Shown here piece after piece: positions 60,348-64,000 of a stretch of DNA of 64,000 nt. Under the pieces are notes generated by a model, which worked only from the letters and a program-made list of their open reading frames with translations, had not been told where the DNA came from and made no database searches. Positions within the stretch are counted from its first letter, which is position 1. Every line of letters starts with the position of its first letter. Both the position numbers and the translations under genes were made by a program. Location: NCBI GenBank assembly GCA_033030425.1, contig JAUFSD010000003.1, positions 744,001 to 808,000 of the forward strand, written 5' to 3'. Source of the DNA: Verpa conica. Lineage: Eukaryota > Ascomycota > Pezizomycetes > Pezizales > Morchellaceae.

Positions 60348-61490
60348 GGTTGCATGTGGATGTGCAATGGTGTTTTTTTCTTCTTTCTTTCCTCTTCCCT
60401 TTTTTCCCTGTGCGTGCCGGCGTATCGGGGGATGGAGATGGAGGGATATGGGATATGAGCGGTATTGCTGGAAATGGCGAGGATAGGATAATTGGTGTTT
60501 GTAAGATTACCAGCGGGAGAAATAAATTGCCCACACACACACACACACACACAAACACAAACAAGTAGAGATAGAGAGAAAATTCTTCTTCGCTGTTGAG
60601 CCTTGACCGGAAGGAGTGAAGTGAATTTTTTGGTTATATGTAGGAAAAGAGCAGGTCAAATGAATTGGGGACCGGGGGTCTTGCCCGCAACAAAGACAGC
60701 AAGGGAAAAAAAAGAATCCCTTCCGCCCTAACCCTGAATCTTTTGGTTGTCGTTTGTTGATTCGTTGATTCGTTCCCCTTCCCTTGCTTGTCTGTCGGGG
60801 GTATTATTATTCTTTTTATGTATGATGTCGTTTCCCTTCCCGCGATCCGTCCGCGATCCAGCAGTGGTGGGGATCTCTACCGTGAATGGGAGAGCAATTG
60901 CAACCAAAGCCCCGAAACTGGTCCCTTGTTTTGGACAAGGTAAAAAATAAAAATAAAAGTTGATTCCCCAAAAGAGGGGAGAGGTTCTACTTGGTGGAAA
61001 GGATAACCCCAAGAAAGTAAGTAAGAAGAAAGGGCAATCCTCGCTCGTGGGGAATATTACATACATAAGGGCGTCATGCAGCAACCCGACACCGCATACC
61101 CTGCCCCTCCCCCATTCCATTTTCGGGGGGCGTTCCAAAGTCCAGACCGATGTTCATGTATGTTTTTGGAGGGTGCCCTGGGGATAGTCCCATGTTCCAC
61201 TTGTCGGTATCTGTGGAACCTCTCGACTTCTAAATCCAGACCATTCCACAACCCCCGAGCGACTGAAACACCACAAGTAAAGTGAATTGAAACCATAATC
61301 AGAGACATACACATACAGTAGATAGAAATTTATCGAAAACAGTACTTTTCAACTTTTGTAGGAAAAGAAAAAACAATAAGAGGGAAAAATAAGGCCACCT
61401 TCCCCGAATTCAACATGATCCTTAACATACAAGAATCAGAATCAAAATATATCTTCTATTTGACATTACCCCACAATATATCTGATATGA
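60348..61490. other. Spacer between two minus-strand genes
   Basis: Promoter and leader of the 730-aa protein gene plus the 3' flank of UTP5. It contains a CA microsatellite near 60532-60552 and no supported gene. Confidence 0.6.
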
Positions 61491-64000
61491 TCACCGTCTA
61501 CTCTTGCTCTTCGGCGCCTTTGATTTTGACTTTGAAACAACCCTTGGCTCCTCTTCTTCTTCATCTGTATCCAATACTTGAGCATCAACATCGTCATAAT
61601 CTACCTCATCATCATCTCCATCTTCATCTTCACTAGCTTCACTCGCCTCAATGTCAAAAAAACCATTGTCTTCATCCTCATCCTCATCCTCCTCGTCATC
61701 ACTACTGACTTCAATACCATTAATCATATCCTCATCTTCATCCTCGATATCATCTTCATCACCGCCACGTCCAATGAAGCTAGCGTCTTCAATTTGAAGC
61801 CCCTGCATTCCTACCTCCTCAGGTTCCTCATCAGACTCATCATCACTACTATCTTGTTCCTGGCTCTCAATGTAGAGAACACCCTTATCACTAGTGTCAC
61901 CTTCTAGGCCTCCCCCGACAGAGTTCCTTAGTGTCTTTCTAAGGTCGACCTGGGCATGTAACATGTCGAGTCTTCCTTGGAGCGCCAAAAGTCTAGGTAG
62001 CGCACCAGCTCTAGTGTTGAGCGTAGAGTACAACCCCGAAAGGGTGCTCATCAAATCCGGAAGTGAGACAAGATATCCACCATGGGCTACAAGTGTCCAT
62101 CTAACCCAGATCCCCAATGATCCTGCACGGCCAGGTCTTCTCGCAATTCTCTCTGCGAGGCGCTCAAGGAGGTTGACGGCCATGGTTGAGTTAAGGCGAC
62201 GGACAGTTGTCAGAATAGAGTTGGAGTCTGTGGTATGTAGACAGGACTCAAGAAGTGCAGTGTCATTAGTTTTGAGAGCTTGGGTTAGGACTGTGGTGAG
62301 GGAACCTGCGGAGGGAGGTTGGATAACCTTTTTCGAGTCGGCGGAGATAGTCGTAAGAGCGGTGCTGGTAGCTGTCTTTGTAGCAGTGGAGACCTCAAGG
62401 GCTTGGAACTTTTCCGCGAATGATGGCTCTTCTATTTCTTTCTCTTCATCCTCATCCTCTTCATCCTCCTCATCCTCCTCCTCCTCCTCCTCCTCCCCAT
62501 TCTCTGAGTAGTCGACGGCATCTTCCATGCCTATATCTTGCGTGTCTACTCCACCGATAATGACCGACTTTGACTGGTCTACTGAAGCCTTTCCCATATC
62601 CTTCACGCCGTTCATTACAGCCCCACCGCCACCTCCAATTCGAATATTGTTGCTTTTGGCGATTTCAACAAGTCCATTCAAGACGAGACTACCGTCCTCC
62701 GGGTTGCTCCATCTTATTTTCTCAAATTCCATACTGACGCCGCTTTCTACCCATGCAACAATGAGATCTTCGCCCTGAATAGAAGCATCTGCAACATTAA
62801 CCCGGTCGCGGGAGTCTGGTCTAATAATCCTAATCTTTGCGTCTCCCTTCCTGGTAATTGACTTACGTTTTCGCGACGCTGTAGGCGATTGCGACGTGTC
62901 AGAGGCAGGGGCAGGCTCATATGGCTTTTTAAAGAGCTCTACTACACCATCGGTTGTCACGGCGATCAAGAGGTCACTCCCAGAGATGGAAATAGACTTT
63001 ACATCTGATTCCGCAACTAGAGCACCAATGTTCTTATTCTCGGGGATCGAGAAGACATTGATAAACCGGTCTAAATCTGCGGCCGAGAGGAAATTGGTAT
63101 TGTCATCAGACGAAAATATAGAGTGGATGGGAGTGGTATTTGCGGTAAATTGGGCCGGCGGGGCCATGCCAGGATTGGCGTAGTTTATTGCGTAAATAGT
63201 GTGGGATGCACATAGTACTGAGGGAGGGGTGTAGGCGAGCCTTTGGATCGAAGAGTCGGGGAGGTTGATAGTTCTAGGGTTGTGTTAGTAAGACATTGGG
63301 GAATGGCATGCAGGGAAATTTTCGTGACGTGAGATCGACACCCCCGCTATGCATGTACAAAATTTGGAATAGCGCGATTGAGTAAATAATTTGTATAATT
63401 CTTTAGAGAATGATAGGAATATCCCTAGGGGTAATATTATGAACTCGGGGGGGGGTAGGTTTTAATAAAGTAGAATAATTGCATGTGCATGAATTTTTTT
63501 TTGAAAAAAAATAGAGTGGGATAAAACCTCATTGTAATTTTTCTTCGTAAGTCCCATTCCACCAGCTTTCCGTCGGCACCACAACTCCAACCTTTACCCT
63601 CATCGGCTTCTCCGGAGAATACAAACTGCCTTACTTCGCCCAGGTGACCACCCTCAAGCGTTCCGACAACCGTGCCTTCACTAGGAGAAAACAGCAGAAT
63701 TGTACCTTTGCTGGTTGCAAGAGCAACAATTGCAGACAATCTAGCTGCATCTTCGCCATTAGCAGCGGAGAACCTCTTCCTCTTCTTCTTTGTGCCCTTT
63801 TGATCGTCTGATGCGGGGATAGAGCCCCAGGCCAGAGAATTGACAGAAACGCCTTTCTCGAATGTGTATTCACAGCGAAGTCGACCGGTGACCGTATCGT
63901 GGATCCGGAGACGGTGAGCGTCCAGACCTAGAATTGTAGAGGCGAAAAGTGAGAGGTGAAGGTAAGTTGGGCAGAAGGCAGATGTGAGAAGAGTTGAGTG
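61491..64000 (-). CDS. UTP5: U3 snoRNP protein Utp5/WDR43, N-terminus beyond the window
   Basis: Component of the t-Utp (UtpA) subcomplex of the small-subunit processome, needed for pre-rRNA transcription and 18S processing in the nucleolus. Exons seen: 64000-63528 (continues off the edge) and 63273-61491, 751 residues plus stop. The N-terminal WD propeller shows as LDAHRLRIHDTVTGRLRCEY, IVALATSKGTILLFSP and WSCGADGKLVEWDLRRK. The C-terminal Utp12 domain lies around SLTTVLTQALKTNDTALLES and LPRLLALQGRLDMLHAQ. Acidic tracts (poly-Glu/Asp) lie between the domains and again near the end, and the protein finishes with Lys/Ser repeats (SKSKSKAPKSKSRR), like nucleolar proteins. A basic patch (GTKKKRKRF) occurs in the propeller. 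Confidence 0.93.

Noticed and set aside
61578..62511. Plus-strand Ile/Ser-rich frames
   Set aside because: Antisense shadows of the acidic tracts of UTP5.

Overview
The window is nuclear DNA of a filamentous ascomycete (Pezizomycotina). Most genes have several introns of about 50-65 nt with GT..AG borders. The protein set is typical of that group: Zn2Cys6 regulators, Rpt3, Vph1, Hsp78, Rad10, Med19 and Utp5. Long AT-rich intergenic stretches and many small inverted-repeat elements would suit a repeat-tolerant lineage such as the Pezizomycetes, but nothing seen here fixes the genus. I found no tRNA, rRNA, CRISPR array, bacterial or viral gene.

Layout. 0-7.3 kb is gene dense: a mitochondrial rhomboid protease (-), 26S proteasome ATPase Rpt3 (-) and V-ATPase subunit a (+), the last two sharing a 392-bp divergent promoter. 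7.3-13.1 kb holds two MITEs, an AflR-type Zn2Cys6 regulator whose last intron carries a palindromic element, and a cluster of further MITEs. 13.1-15.8 kb is mitochondrial disaggregase Hsp78 with heat-shock-like elements upstream. 18.0-18.7 kb is a Dap1/MAPR haem protein, followed by a 56-aa cysteine-rich protein gene at 20.2-20.4 kb. 23.0-31.0 kb has two more Zn2Cys6 regulators, one with an apparent in-frame stop at a splice junction. 33.2-36.9 kb is a divergent PhoD-like phosphatase / JmjC pair. 40.1-51.4 kb has a bHLH factor, a 485-aa protein of unknown function, Rad10/ERCC1 and Mediator subunit Med19. 51.4-58.0 kb is a gene-poor interval with a fold-back element. 58.0-60.3 kb is a 730-aa fungal protein of unknown function, and Utp5 runs off the right edge.

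The genes are not a pathway cluster. Most are single housekeeping genes for proteostasis (Rpt3, Hsp78, rhomboid), vacuolar acidification, nucleotide excision repair, transcription and ribosome biogenesis, mixed with regulators. The unexplained structure is mainly in the repeats: at least eight distinct inverted-repeat families, one present twice, several with TA-flanked termini as in Tc1/mariner/pogo-derived MITEs. Exon borders were chosen by reading frame and family consensus; where a multi-exon CDS is given as joined, its length is divisible by three.
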